Of a stretch of DNA of 64,000 nt, positions 1 through 12,548 are shown in pieces. The stretch's first letter is position 1. Each line of letters starts with the position of its first letter. The position numbers and the translations under genes are program-made. Origin of the DNA: Dillenia suffruticosa (taxonomy: Eukaryota > Streptophyta > Magnoliopsida > Dilleniales > Dilleniaceae); contig JAVTVX010000004.1 in NCBI GenBank assembly GCA_033439265.1, forward strand, positions 16,257,701 through 16,321,700, read 5' to 3'. Under the pieces are notes generated by a model. It was not told the DNA's origin, did not search any database, and saw only the letters and a program-made list of their open reading frames with translations.

Positions 1-2491
1 AAATCGAGTATATTAAAATTGGTATAGACTAGTGGGACATACCGACAAATGAGAGCAGTCAAAATAAGCCAACAAGAGAGCCAACCAAATTAGGGCTTGA
101 TGGGGAACCCATAAAAGGTTTGGTGTGGGATCTCAAAGAACACATGATACACACTCTTCATGGCACACATCACTATACTTGGAGGGCCCACATCTCACTT
201 ATGTAGAGAGAGATAAAAAAAAAAAGGTGAGAGATTGAGAGAGGAACCTTATTTCATACACTTTATCTTCCAAAAAAAAAAAAAATACCTATTCCCATGT
301 CCCCTTTTCCTCTCACAAAAAAAACCTCCAACTCCATGAAAATCATCATCTAAGCTTCAAATAAACTATTTTCATCAATATATATACTAACCCTAGCTTT
401 TGACTAGCAACAAAGGGTGTAAAGAGCATAGAAATCATCATTAGAATCCAAAAGATGTTTGGAGAGGAAAAGGTAGGAAGTTCAAGGAATAATTTACAAG
501 TTTAATGTAAGTATCATACTTGTATTTTATTGATGTATAATAATTTTGTAGAATATGCTTTTACATGTGATTATGTTGTTAGAACGCAGATTAAATGGAT
601 TTGAGAGAAAGCAATCACGTTCTTGGATGAAAAACTAGGAATTTGGCATACTGGATAGTTTGATTATTTCTTGATTTTTGGCTTATACTTTTTCTATACC
701 ACTACAAATCGAGTGAGCTTTTCTTTTGATGAAAATAAGTTTCCATATTATATATGACTTGAAAGATTTTATTGAGATTTGAATTTTTAGTGAATTTTCA
801 AAATAGCATGATTTTTTTAAGATACTGCCTTGTTTTTGCCCCTTTTCCCATTTGAAATTTATTTTAGTTTTGAATTATCTTCTGAATGAATTAGTCTAAA
901 CTCTGAATATGAACATTGTAGAATTATGTCTCGCCTTTAAATTGCCACTAAAATCATTTCAATTAGATATGTGTGGCGAAAATTATGTTGATATTATTGT
1001 GACTGCTCATGTTATATTGTGAAATTTGGCTGCAATATTAATTGATCTGAGGATTCATGTGTGATTGGAATTTGTCCAAATTATAAATATAAAAGTTGTA
1101 GAATAATTCTTAACTTTAAGTGACAATTGGAATCATCTTAATCCAGGTGTTGTAACATAAGTTATGATAGTTTTATTAAAGTATGTTTGTGTTGGAAACT
1201 TATTGAAATGACTTATTGGTGTGCAATGAGTTGGTTGATTATATGGATTTTATATTTGTGATCTTTGGTTATGAATTTGGTATAATATTTGTGATAATTG
1301 TGATATTTGTGATTATTATATCGTGAGAATAACAAAAAATATAAAGAGAATGTGATAACACAAAAATACTTCTGAAAGTTTTGTGAAACCTACGGACGTA
1401 ATTTGAGGAATTATGGAGAATCATAAAGAAATATAAAGAGAAAGTGATAATACAAAGATTCTTCCGAAAGTTTTGCAAAACCTATTGGCAAAATTTAAGG
1501 AATACAGTTAGTATAAGGAGTTTCAAAAGTTTTGCGAATCTTAAGAGTGAAAATTGAGAAATTATGGATCTCTTCTATCTGTGAGAGTGGAATTATAAAT
1601 AAGTGAAGTGTCTGAAATGTCTAACCCAAAAAAGACCTAAATTACATTTAGGAATTCCAAATTTTAGCTTACTCTTCCAAACCCTCATATACTAACTTGA
1701 TTCGATATTTTATTCATTTTTTTAATTACTAAGTTAAATTAAAGCAATAAAAATGAAAAAGATAATGACTGCAAAAGGGAAATCGCACTTGTTTTCTTGA
1801 GAATGATAGAGATAATGTGTATCTATTGTGCACTATTCTATGCTTATGCTATTTGTATGGTGATATTGATATTCCTGTGAATGCTTGCTAGTTATGCATG
1901 CTATTGATCCCTCATGTACTTGCTCAACTAATATGGACCCCATTATTATTATTTTCAAGTGACTAGGGAGACGAGAGAGAATCACATGGTAGAGACATTT
2001 GAGATAAGGGATTTAGATCCCTACACATTTATGACCATTTACTTTATTAGGGCATGTAGTCTTTATGTTTCTTTAGAAATTGTCTGAGTTATGTTTTGTA
2101 TGTAGATGTATAATTGATGGTTAAGGAGAATCCTGTATGTATAGTTTTGTTTATATTATGATTATGTACCATGGTACATTATGCTGGATGGCCATGAGAG
2201 CGATTGATGCTGGTTTGTTTGTTATTATGGTGTTTTGTTTGCTTTATCAGATTTTATTCTAAACCCAGGTGACTAAATGATCACTAAATAGGGGGGATTC
2301 TATCAATATTTCATTTGATAAGAACAAATAATTTATTTTTTTAATATAAATCTCCTTCTGTGTTATCACACACGGGAAGTGCGACTATTGCGAGTCCAGA
2401 CATCACATTTTTATTCTATTGGTAGCTTCCGTATTTGTATGCTTATCTCCTCTTTACAAAGGGACATGATGTCTGAATAGTGGGTCATTGG
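1..2491. other. Unassigned AT-rich plant sequence
   Basis: No reading frame here resembles a known protein. The first 500 bases have pyrimidine- and A-rich tracts and a CCCTAGC-type segment near 391 that recall the transcribed part of a long plant LTR or a 5' leader. The rest is AT-rich with no repeat partner that I could find in the window. It may be a decayed gypsy LTR because its texture resembles the 2.8 kb LTRs at 39.5 and 45.5 kb, but I could not align it to them. It stops where the repeat at 2,492 begins. Confidence 0.3.
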
Positions 2492-3185
2492 GAACTCTTC
2501 GGTTCTCATATTGCTTGATCATTCTCCCAACATAGTCTATTCACTGGACCCTTTAACCTCTTTACTTTCTGACCTCTCGGTTCCAACTTCTCAGTACTTG
2601 TGGAGTCAACTCCTATCATGCAATGTGTCTTAATTGTAATCACCCGATAATAAAAGAAATCATTGACAAATTTAAACATTTCCTAATCTGATACAAGTTT
2701 ATTGTGATCTCTCTCTTTATAGGGAAGTAAATCCCCTAGTGATTCAGACTCTCACTGGTCTCTTCAATAATAATGGAAACTCTCATATCTCGAAAGACTC
2801 CAATTTTACAGACAGTCTACTATCATAGTTCCTATAATCTCGGAAGATGTCCTACGACTCTACATAAGGCAAGTAAGGCTTCTACCCTCAAAGAGATACG
2901 GTACTCCCATGCATCCTATACATACTATATAGAGGCAACTTGCCAGATACACATCTCTCTTACTTTACACACCACACGTAAGGGCTACACATGGCTTAGA
3001 CTCTTTCAGTCTTTCCTCTTTCACTGCTCTTTCTGACTTGAGTATCGGAACCTCCTTCGTTGGAGTCACTTTCAGCGGATTTTTTTTGCAAGATTCTCTT
3101 GTGAAGACCAGCGAACGAACAATGCTTCACTGGTTCCCCATTCAGGCTAGAAAGGTAATCTACTGTGGAGTCATTTTTAGTTTCA
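2492..3185 (+). repeat. 5' LTR of gag-only gypsy element
   Basis: This copy aligns throughout with 5,017-5,707 apart from substitutions and small indels. It ends at TTCA, and the sequence a few bases beyond reads TTGGTGCTGTATG, which resembles a degraded primer-binding site of Tat/Athila-type gypsy elements. The left edge is the start of alignable sequence rather than a proven LTR terminus. Confidence 0.6.
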
Positions 3186-3779
3186 ACGGATTGGTGCTGT
3201 ATGTGGTAAATGACTGACTGATATTTATGCTCTATTTTGATTTCTCCTCTTCTTTTACCACCATGACGCTAAGAAGAAAGAATGAAGACAACATTTTAAA
3301 GATAACTTCCAAGGTAGGAGGATAGACGGCCAATCCCATGAACTTACCCTCGATGACGCTTCCGGATTTATGGTCGGACACGTCGATAGCTCACTTGCAG
3401 CAACAGACAGAACTACCTCTGTAAGAAAATCCTCAGCCTCCAACGGCTCAACCTCCAACAACTTAACCCCTAGAGACTTAACCTTTAACTGGCTCTACTT
3501 TGCCCCGTACTCAGACCTTTCCCGACCAGGTCCATTATTCTCAAATTAAGTAATTAGAAATCCTTATATTGGGAATGAGCAAATACCTAGAAAACATCAG
3601 TCGTGTTCTTCGACAGGAAGCTCCACCTCCTTGTAGGAATTTGGTGCACTTACATAGGACTAGACTCCAGCCTTATACACATCCAGAGCCTTTAGTGACG
3701 ACTTGATGGGAGCCAAAGAATTTGTGAAAACAAGTCGAAGAACTTATAGTCACTGAGTTTTAAAGGGCTAACATAAGCC

Positions 3780-4700
3780 GAAATGACCCTGGTCCTTATT
3801 TCTTCAATTCATCACCGTTTGACTCTGTGATTATTGCCGAACAGATGCCTCACAACATTTTCCTTCCTTATATGGAGATATGTGATAGCACCATCGATCC
3901 TTGAGACCACGTGGCTTATTTTGTTAGGGTTATGATCTCTAGAAACATGTCAGATATCACTGTGCAAACACTTCCTCACGACCCTAAAGGGGAATACATT
4001 AACATAGTTTAACTCGCTTCTACCATCCAACGTCAAAAGCTTCTACCAATCACGATAGCAATTTGAGGCCTAGTTTGTGAATAGTCAAGGGGCTAAAAGG
4101 AAGTCTACTTTCTTCCTATCCCTCTGGCAGAAAGACAATGAACCGTTGAGAGATTTTCTCAACCAATTCAAAATCAAGATGATGAAAGTCTTGGGGTTAG
4201 ATCATTCTATCATATTGTCGGTGTTGCTCATAGGATTGCGGCCTTTGGGGATGAAGACTTCAATCACTAAGAACCCGACCTCTACCCAAGAGTTTTACGT
4301 CCGAGTCAAGAAGTACATCGCTACTGAAGAAGCTAAGACATTCAACAGACGCCAAAATATGAATGAAAGGAATGCACGTAATCGACCTCCATCATGACAT
4401 CCCTCGCTAAAAAAGACTCAGGCAAGACAACCTCGTCCTCATAGGTTCACCAACCATACCCCCTTGAATGATATTCCATGCCAGATCTTAATGCAGATCA
4501 GGAACTTACCTTATGTCAATTGGCCTCCTCCTTTAAGAGAAAACGATCCCAAAAGAGATCAGATTCAATATTGCAATGTTCACTGGGAGTGTGGCTACAT
4601 GATGGATGAATGTTGAAGCCAGAGAGATGAGCTTGAAGCCTTAATTAGGGAAGGAAGACTACAAAGGTTTATTGATTCAAGTCAAGGATGTAATCGCTCG
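3780..4700 (+). pseudogene. Decayed Ty3/gypsy gag
   Basis: Read across several frames and stops, this segment follows the plant gypsy (Tat-like) gag order. It starts with the PF-D-I-A-E-MPHN-FLPYME block around 3,815-3,900, continues with a DHVAYF segment, and then has the retrotransposon-gag core at 4,077-4,397. That core contains LSLWQKDNEPLRDFLNQF, the VLLIGLRPLG motif and KKYIATEEA. A relic of a zinc-knuckle-like segment (YCNVHWECGYMMDEC) lies at about 4,570-4,615, followed by DELEALIREGRLQRFI. Gag packages element RNA in a virus-like particle. The frame is broken by several stops, so no functional protein is expected. Nothing resembling protease or reverse transcriptase follows before the 3' LTR. 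Confidence 0.7.
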
Positions 4701-5016
4701 CAGATGTAGAGAGAAAGAGTCCAACCAGAAATCAACCACGTCGAATCAGTAGAATCCCTAGCTACAGGTGCCATCTGGAACCAACCCCGGGGAGTTATCC
4801 TCCAGGTATAGAGGGAACGTCCCTCATCATGTTCTACTGATTATTGGGTCACCTCAGTATTCTAGAGAATAGAGAGTCCCCCATCTTAGGAAGTACTCGC
4901 TACTTGTGCCGAGAGAGGGCAAAAGAGGAAAATACCGATGATTGCCTTTGACGAAAGGGAGTTGATGAAGGTTGGCCCGGGACAACACAATCCTCCCAAC
5001 CTGAGCCTCTCGACAG

Positions 5017-5707
5017 GACGTCTCGATTCTCATATTGCTTGATCATTTTCTTGGCACAATCTACTCATCCGACCCTCCAGCCTGTTGGCTTTCTGACCTC
5101 TCAATTTCGACCTTTCGGTCCTTGTGGAGTCAACTCTTATCATGCAACAAATCTTAATTGTAATCACTCAATAAGGAAAGAAAGTTTTGACAAATTTAAA
5201 ACCTTTCTAATCTGATACGAGTTTATTATAATCTCTCTCTATATGGAAGTAAATCCCCTAGTGATTTAGACTCTCACGGGTCTTCGTAACAGTAATGGAA
5301 ACTTTCCTATCTTGAAAGATTCCAAATCTACAAAAGTCTACTATCATAGTTTCTATAATCTCAAAAGATTTCTTACGATCTCTACATAAGACAAATAAGA
5401 TTTTTACACTCCCAAACATATGTAGCACTCCATATGCATCCTATATATACTAAATAGAGGTAATTTTCTAAATACGTATCTTTCTTACTCTAAACATTAT
5501 AGACATGAACTACACATGGTTCAGACTCTTTCAGTCTTTCTCCTTTTACTGCTCTTTCTGACTTGAGTGTCAGAGTCTCTTCCACCAGAGTCACCACCGG
5601 TGGGTTTTTTGTAGGATTCTCTTGTGAAAACTAGCTAGCGGACAATGCCTCACCAATTCCCTATTCAGGCCAGAAGGGCGATCTACTGTGGAGTCATTTT
5701 TATCTTC
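5017..5707 (+). repeat. 3' LTR of gag-only gypsy element
   Basis: Direct repeat of 2,492-3,185, with the same order of blocks (TCTCATATTGCTTGATCATT near the start, ATCTACTGTGGAGTCATTTT near the end). Divergence between the copies is considerable, so the insertion is old. Confidence 0.6.
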
Positions 5708-6365
5708 AATCGCTAGCACTGTTAAGGATGTACGATGTTATTATGGTGAAGTTTGAATCCCATATTATTTAGTGTTAGAGTGATGCTTGATCATGTATAT
5801 ATGATTACACTTTTAAGATTGTGAGACATTTTGTATGGTAAAATTACAAGACTTTTGGGCCAAAATGGACAATATCTAACGAGTTGGGATCATAATGGAA
5901 CTAAAAAGAAAAGGATCTTTCCCATATGAACTTTAAGATGGATACAGTTTTATATTTGACACTTAAAAAATGTGATAAAGACTCCTTTTAACTTAAATTG
6001 ATTTAGCCCAAAGCCTTGTAGATCATAATTGAGAAAATGAATGAAAGCAAATGGAACCGTTTCCTTAACTTTGTATCAACAAAAAATTATAGTGGATTAC
6101 TTGATATTTATAATTTATATTAGCTAATAAAAGAGCCCAATACCCAAAAAAAATGCATGTTGGATCTTTGAAATGGACCCAACTCATGAGATATTGTCTA
6201 CTTTGACCAAAAGTTTAACAAATTTATCCATAAATGGATCACTCATGCACGAGCACAAGTAGGATTCAATGTTTAACACACTAATATTATACATAATTAA
6301 CTAATGTGGGATGTTATAAACTCCTCTTCTTCAAGGGTTCTATGTCTCCATGAACATATGCTAAT
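5708..6365. other. Unassigned flank of the copia insertion
   Basis: AT-rich sequence between the gypsy-like element and the copia 5' LTR. I see no coding signal. The final five bases, CTAAT, pair with TTAAT just beyond the copia 3' LTR as a decayed target duplication. Confidence 0.4.
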
Positions 6366-6820
6366 TGTTGGAAATGAACGGGGTGGGTCCATCCATGTGG
6401 GTAGATCCAACCCTTTCTATCTTAGATTTGAATTTAAATAAGGGAGAGAGTGGTTAGTTTGTAATAACCACCCCTAACTCCCCTCTCATTTTTATTTGAA
6501 AAAACAAAGCAATGTATGGGACATTTTTTTTAGGAACAAAAAAAATGGAGAAGCCATTTTTTTGGGTGTGTGTAGAAGATAGAGTGAAAAATGAGAGTTT
6601 TTTCTTATGTTTGAGAAATAGAGAAAAATGGTTTGAAGACTTAGTGATTATTCTATACCGTGACATTTGGATTCTGAATAATAAAGGGTGATCCGACTTT
6701 GTAATATCCTCTTGACCTAGAATACCCAACCATCGGAAATAGGTAAATAATTCTAACTCGTTTAAAATTATGGAATTTTCTATATGAAAATTATGTTTGT
6801 TAGTTTGTTTAAAATCTTCA
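6366..6820 (+). repeat. Copia 5' LTR
   Basis: 455 bp, starts TGTTGGAAATGAACGGGG and ends AAAATCTTCA. It aligns with 37,434-37,878 along its whole length, including the blocks GGTTAGTTTGTAATAACCACC and GAAAATTATGTTTGTT, with many substitutions. Confidence 0.88.
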
Positions 6821-6821
6821 T

Positions 6822-6834
6822 TGGTATTAGAACC
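6822..6834 (+). other. Copia primer-binding site
   Basis: TGGTATTAGAACC begins one base after the LTR and resembles the initiator-methionine tRNA complement TGGTATCAGAGC with a few changes. This is the usual primer for plant copia elements. Confidence 0.7.
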
Positions 6835-6997
6835 ATTTATGATGTTTTCTGCATTATTAATGGGAATTAATAATACAACTCATAAATAATAATTTATGTT
6901 CATTAATGGCAACTTGAAATTGGCTCAACAAATGCTCTCAATTTTATAGAGTAACATGCCCATAACATGAGGATTAAATTTGTAAAATTTGGCATGC

Positions 6998-7010
6998 CAC
7001 TACAAAAAAA
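6998..7010 (+). repeat. CACTA left terminal inverted repeat
   Basis: CACTACAAAAAAA, perfectly inverted at 30,884-30,896. The next bases (CACGGTTTTAGCCACGAAAT) closely match the reverse complement of the right end of the 2.5 kb element at 54,766, which links the two into one family. Confidence 0.95.
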
Positions 7011-7265
7011 CACGGTTTTAGCCACGAAATTTTGCGACGGAAACTACTCGTCGCTATTTTGCGATAACTTTAGCGACAAAAACAAATTCGTTGCCATTTT
7101 GCGACAAAATTAGCGACAAAATTTATTCGTCGCCATTTTGCCACAATTTTTGCGACGACGAAATACTTGTGGCTAAATTAGCCACGGAGAAATAAAATTC
7201 GTAGCAAAAGTCGTCGCTAATTAGTGACAAAAACATTTTCGTGGCTAAATTCGTTACTGAAAATT
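7011..7265. repeat. Left subterminal repeat array, part 1
   Basis: Dense direct and inverted copies of a short motif of the form TTAGCGACGAAA / TTTCGTCGCTAA. In CACTA elements such repeats are the binding sites of the TNPA-type protein, so they are the likely targets of the product encoded at 26.2-29.7 kb. The role is inferred; the repeats are directly visible. Confidence 0.85.
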
Positions 7266-7468
7266 TTTTAAATAGATAGAAATTTATTTTTCTTATTTTT
7301 CTTTTGAATTTAGTTTTTTTTAATAAATAGAAATTTATTTTTCTTATATTTCTTTTGATTTTATTAATATATTATATTGAAGTTAAAATTTATTTTGGCT
7401 TAAATTTTTTATAAATAATTAAAGAACATATAATTTATATAAAATTTAAAGAAAAAAATTAATTTAGT
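7266..7468. other. AT-rich spacer in left subterminal region
   Basis: AT-rich spacer between two subterminal arrays, with a short direct repeat of AGAAATTTATTTTTCTTAT at about 7,278 and 7,328. No coding signal. Confidence 0.5.
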
Positions 7469-7695
7469 AGTAATTGCGACGGATTTCCAAATCCGTCGCT
7501 AGTTCGGATAGAAATCCATCGCTATTTTGGCGACGGATTCAAAATCCGTCGCTGTTTCGGCGACGGATTCAAAATCCGTCGCTTTTTCGGCGACGGATTC
7601 AAAATCCGTCGCTGTGTCGGCAATGCTGTATCAGTGACGGATTCATAATCCGTCGCTGTTTCGTCATAATCTGTCGCTGTTTCGACTGTCGCTTG
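7469..7695. repeat. Left subterminal array, 30 bp palindromic units
   Basis: Tandem units of 30 bp built around the palindrome GCGACGGATT..AATCCGTCGC, followed by TGTTTCG or CTTTTTCG. Each unit can fold on itself. The unit is a multiple of three, which is why one frame stays open across it; I do not regard that frame as a gene. Confidence 0.85.
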
Positions 7696-7899
7696 AATTT
7701 GTGAATTTTATTTTAATTTTATTATAATTTAATAATTTATATTAACGAATCATATTAATTTTTTATAATATTTTAATTTACATGTTATTATTATATTTCA
7801 AATTTTTAGGAAAATAATATGATTTAATTATTTAAAAAACCATATAGTTAGTATTAATTAAAATATATATTATTTAATTAATTTAATAAATAAAAATTC

Positions 7900-7962
7900 C
7901 GCGGGCGCCGGCGCATGCACTCCCGGGCGCCTGCCTGGGCGGCCTGCGCGCTGGTCGCCACG
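7900..7962. repeat. GC-rich island 1
   Basis: About 60 bases of almost pure G and C in AT-rich surroundings, with GGGCGCC and GCATGC words. The same vocabulary recurs at 8,418, 8,660, 18,953 and 53,624. Confidence 0.75.
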
Positions 7963-7967
7963 TTATT

Positions 7968-8086
7968 TCTTAGCGACGAATTATGTCCGTCGCTAACCGG
8001 CGACGGATTCATATCCGTCGCTAACCGGCGACGGATTCATATCCGTCGCTAACCGGCGACGGATTCTTATCCGTCGCTAACCGGCT
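7968..8086. repeat. Left subterminal array, 28 bp palindromic units
   Basis: About four tandem units of 28 bp with the palindrome GACGGATTCATATCCGTC separated by GCTAACCGGC. This is a different spacing from the 30 bp array upstream but uses the same half-site. Confidence 0.85.
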
Positions 8087-8417
8087 AATTGGCCAATTTT
8101 TTAATTATTATTTAATATTTTATTTAATATTGTTATTTTATTAAATTATATAAAATCATCATACCCGAAATTTAGTAAAAATTTTGAAAATGGTCCTATT
8201 CGGGTTAAAATAAAATATAATTTATTTATTATATCAAATTATATTATATATTTATTATATAAATATTACATTTTACTTTTGTTATATTTTAAATTTATAT
8301 ATAAAATTTAGAGAGGAAAGGTGAGTAAATATTTATTATATAAATATTAAATTTTATAATAAAATTTAGAGAGTAAATGTGGGTCGGGCGAAATATCAAA
8401 GTGCATTTTGTGCTTCC
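8087..8417. other. AT-rich spacer, no gene seen
   Basis: AT-rich, with a short direct repeat of TTATTATATAAATATTA at about 8,250 and 8,333. Nothing coding. Confidence 0.45.
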
Positions 8418-8462
8418 AGCGCGGGCGCCCAGGCATGCCAGCGCGGGCGCCCGCCCGCACAT
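8418..8462. repeat. GC-rich island 2
   Basis: Two copies of an AGCGCGGGCGCCC word around AGGCATGCC. The core GCGCGGGCGCCCAGGCA also occurs at about 53,696 in the 2.5 kb CACTA element. Confidence 0.75.
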
Positions 8463-8654
8463 AAGATATATAAGATATAAGATATCAGAAGATAAACTAT
8501 GTATATTTTTATTATTTTTGTTAATTTTATTAATGTAACTTAATATAATATAATATAATTTAATTAATTTGTTTGTATTTTTTATTAATTATTTTAAATT
8601 TTTATAGAATTTATATTTATAAATAAATAAATTGAGATATGCATGTGCTCACAC

Positions 8655-8950
8655 AAGAGCGATCGCGGGCGCCCTGGCATGCCTGGCGCCCGAGCATGAC
8701 ACCGTGCGCTGCATGTACCCATGCAAGCCCCCGCGCATGGCAACGCAGGCGCCAGACCATGGGAGCACGGCACCCGCGCGCTACATGCGCGCATGGCAGC
8801 GGGGTCCACGTGGGGCCCAGGGATGGCAGTGGCAGTTGGGGCGCCCTTGTTACGTGCTGATGCAGCGCGGGCGTCCAGGGATGCCACTACTGCGCGGGCA
8901 AGCTTGGCTTGCCCGGGCGTCCGGCCATGCTAGCGCAGGCGCCCGCGAGT
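8655..8950. repeat. GC-rich island 3
   Basis: About 300 bases of GC-rich sequence with imperfect repeats of GCGCGGGCG, GCATGCC and CCCGGGCG. Several frames remain open on both strands, with Ala, Arg, Gly and Pro dominating, as expected of any GC-rich repeat. I do not call a gene. Confidence 0.75.
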
Positions 8951-11900
8951 TTAAATTTATAAATATTAAAAATTATAAATATCTATTTATAATTTTTATT
9001 TAAATTTATTATTGCTCTAGTTTTTAATATTAGAATTTGGAGCATACAAATAATAAATTAATATTTGTAATTTTAATATTTATGAAGTTATAAATGTGTT
9101 TATAAATATAATTTGGATTCTTAGTGGATATTATTTTATTTTAGCACATTTTGAATTTTGAAAATATGTTACAAAAAAATGAGATTTAAATATTTTTTCC
9201 GAGTCTAATTAATATTGAATACTTAATTTAAATTTTTTTTGGCATGGCGATAAATATTGTCCATAAATATTGTGGGAAGAAAATTTCTTTATCGATCACA
9301 AAATATGATGCCATAGTATGAGTACAATTTGAGGAGAAAAAAAATACCTATAGCATATATGCTAATATTTGAAAACTCAAAATAAATATAAAAAACAAAA
9401 AGACGATTATTTTTTTTTCAGAAAAATAGTGTTATCATATCTCATAAAATCAAAAAAATTCCAAATATATTTTTATACGTGGAAAAAGAAAAAAAAAAGC
9501 TCACTGAGCGCTTGATTGACGAAGTTTGCTACTCACTCACGTCGATCAAGTCCATCAAGGTTGACTTTCCTCGATGAAACATTCACCTTTCATCAATAAA
9601 TAAACAAGGCTGGCTGGGGTTGGTCAAGTAAACCAAATCCAAAATAAACCCAATGTAAAGTGTAAAAAAAAAATCAAAGGAATAAAAATAAACTAACGGT
9701 AATTTTTGTTTTGAGAAAATATGTTATAGGTGGTGGTGTGTAAGTATGGGTGTTTAAAAATATTAAAGAAATATTTTTTATACATCAAATTACAATCCAT
9801 CATCCTCTCAATTTTCCTTCTTTCCTATTTTTTTTCTTTTCTCCTTTTTTCTTTTCTCTTGTTTGAAACTTTTTTCCTCCATCTTTCATTTTCCTCTTTT
9901 TCTTCATCTTCAATATAAAATCTTCAATATAAGATCATCCACAAATAAAAGTTTTGAGAAAAAAAATTGTTCTCAAAAAATCCTGAAAAATAAAATGAAA
10001 CTATAAGTAATAAAATTTAAAAATTACAAGAAAAATAAAACCTAAGAGTATATATAAAAAAAATTAAATAAGACATACAAATACAAATACAAGCTTGGTT
10101 TCGGCCCACTTTCTTTTGGGCTTTCAGCCCCACTTTCATTTGTGCTTGCTTTCTCAGCACCCGAGACAACTAAATATAATAATAAATATAATAATAAGAA
10201 TAATAAGTAGATGAAAAAAATTAAAGAATGATATTTGACTGGTGGTAGAGATTAATAATCAGTAATTAATTGTGTGGTATAAAAAATAAATAGAAAATGT
10301 CCATCTTCTAACTAAATTCAATTCTCATGAGTTAATTCAATTTTAAAAGTTAATTCAATTTTAACTAAATTCAAAATTTAGATGTTTTTTTCATCCAAAC
10401 AATTAAAGTCTACGAAATCATTCTGGGAATTCATTCTGGGAATTCAAGTCTTCTTCTTTGACAAAATAAAAAATGTACACATAAAATAAATAATTGTTAA
10501 ATTTATTGAAAAATAAATTTAAACCTTACCAAAAATAAATTTGAAAGCTTAACAAAAATAAATTTGAAAGCGTAACCTTCTTTCTTCTTTTTCTTCTTTC
10601 TCTAGTCTTCTTTCTTCTTTCTCTATTCCTTCTTCTTTTTCTTCTTTCTCTAGTCTTCTTTCTTCTTTCTCTATTCCTCTATTGAATTCACAAAATCTCA
10701 TCACCTATAACCATTATAAAAGAAATTTAGCAATTTTCAATCAATAATATCAATAATATCAATAATATCAATAATATAATAATATCAATAATATAATAAG
10801 ATGTCCGATAAATATTATAATAGAAAAAAACATCATTTATTGGGTGAGTAGATCATTTAAATTTAAATTGGGTGAGTAGATTTGGATTTGTTTTAATTAA
10901 TTATGAATTTCTAAGAAGAATCTAAAATATTAAAATTGTGACAAGCGATTTCTCACATATTTTTTATCACACTTTCAAATCTCAATCCCATTTGTTTCTA
11001 CACCAACACAGAACATTGCATTTTGTCATTTTGTCATTTTGTCATTTTGTCTGAATTTCTCTTATCACAGAATCTTCCTATTAAAAACATATTTATCGAA
11101 ATGACCGCTCAACAATATTTTCAATTATGAAAATGATTGTGGAACGGAGTCAACTCAACTCAACTATTATCAAATATTATTATAATATATGTGAATCAAT
11201 TATAATATTGTATTTTATAAAATATAATATTATATTATATATAAATATATTATAATTTTATGTGTTAAATGAAATTGATATATTTTGAAAATATTACACT
11301 ATTATTTTATCACAAAATAATGTTCCTTTTTTTTTTGACTAAAAACAAATTACAAAAATATAATAAACATTAATAAATTTATTTATTTACTTTTATGCCT
11401 ATTAAAAATAAATAGTAAAATATTGTAAATAATAAATTATAATAATCACATGTAAATGAATTGATGAATGAAAATAAAGATGTAAGAAGAAACTTTAAAA
11501 TTTTTAAAAACAGGTTGAATGGCGGTGACAAAGATTTTCCCAAACAATTTTCGGCGGCATTTCTAATTTCTTAATCCTAAATTTTTTTAATACTTTTACT
11601 AATACTTACAACTTATAACTTATTTACTATACACACCTATCACACTAATTACTTATTTACTTAAAATTTTATTGGAGTAATTTTTTTATGCTTTTATATA
11701 TTTAAAAATAACAATTATTAATAATATTATTTTAAATGAATTTATCTAATTTTATATAATATAGTATTATAATTACAATATATTAAATATTATAGTGATT
11801 CCACCTGCACACCACAAAATTCAAGTATATCTCAACATATTTTTATATTTGACATTTTAAAATTAATGAGTAGGTTTCATTTGACATTTAACATTTAATA

Positions 11901-12548
11901 ATTCACATTTAATGATTAAAATTAATCAATACATTTAATATTAATTAATTTGACATCTTTTAAATTAATTAATATAGTTTATAGAATTAATTAATATAGT
12001 TTATAGATTTCATATAAAGATTTTTTCAATTTTAAAATAATTTATGAAACTTAGCAAATTTTCTATCATTATTATATAAATGTATGAATATGAATAAAAG
12101 ATGCGAGAAAGAAACATGTATGAATAAAATATGCCTTTTGTTCAAAAATTTAAAATTATAATAGTTTATAGTTTAGAGTTTAGGTGTATTTATAGTTTAT
12201 ATAGGTATTAAATTGAATATATATATTAAATAGAAATCATCATATTAACTAGAAATCATTTACATAAATTAAAAAAAAAAAAAGAAAATGTTTTTGTTGT
12301 GTTTTTAAATTAGGTAAAGAAAGAAAGGGTAATTTGGTAGTAAAATAGAAATTGGGTTATTATTTATAAAATAAGTGTGAATTTAAATAAATTAATATTA
12401 ATATTATTACTTAATTTTTTTAATTGATAAAAAATTTTAAAAACACATTATTTAAATTAATAATATTAACAACTTAAAATAAAATAATAATATAAAATAA
12501 TAATATTAAAAATTTAAATATTTAGAAACAAAAAAACAAAAACAAAAA
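8951..12548. other. AT-rich non-coding stretch of the CACTA element
   Basis: No gene seen. Visible details are a run of A-rich sequence at 9,660-9,720, pyrimidine-rich sequence at 9,795-9,915, and a tandem repeat of a TTTCTTCTTTCTCTA-type unit at about 10,575-10,680 in two roughly 50 bp copies. Near 10,735-10,800 there is a run of CAATAATAT units, and near 11,020-11,050 a fourfold TCATTTTGT. Confidence 0.55.

Larger units (their letters stand above)
2492..5707 (+). mobile_element. Short gypsy-related gag-only LTR element
   Basis: Two direct repeats of about 690 bp (2,492-3,185 and 5,017-5,707) enclose 1.8 kb whose only recognisable coding content is a decayed gag. Protease, reverse transcriptase, RNase H and integrase are all absent. 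This layout matches the non-autonomous gag-bearing plant elements called TR-GAG, or a pol deletion of a Tat/Ogre-like gypsy element. The repeats share the block TGTGGAGTCAACTC and the stretch ATTCAGGC..GAAGG..ATCTACTGTGGAGTCATTTTTA near their 3' ends. The outer edges are approximate because the first bases of the two copies have diverged and no target duplication was recognised. Confidence 0.65.

Noticed and set aside
1269..1478. 69-codon minus-strand Ile/Phe/Ser-rich frame
   Set aside because: AT-rich composition with no conserved motif or context.
7474..7704. Open frame with NPSLFRRRIQ repeats
   Set aside because: It is a translation of the 30 bp palindromic subterminal repeat.
8594..9003. 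Four overlapping open frames in a GC-rich block
   Set aside because: Composition of the GC island explains them; no similarity to any family.
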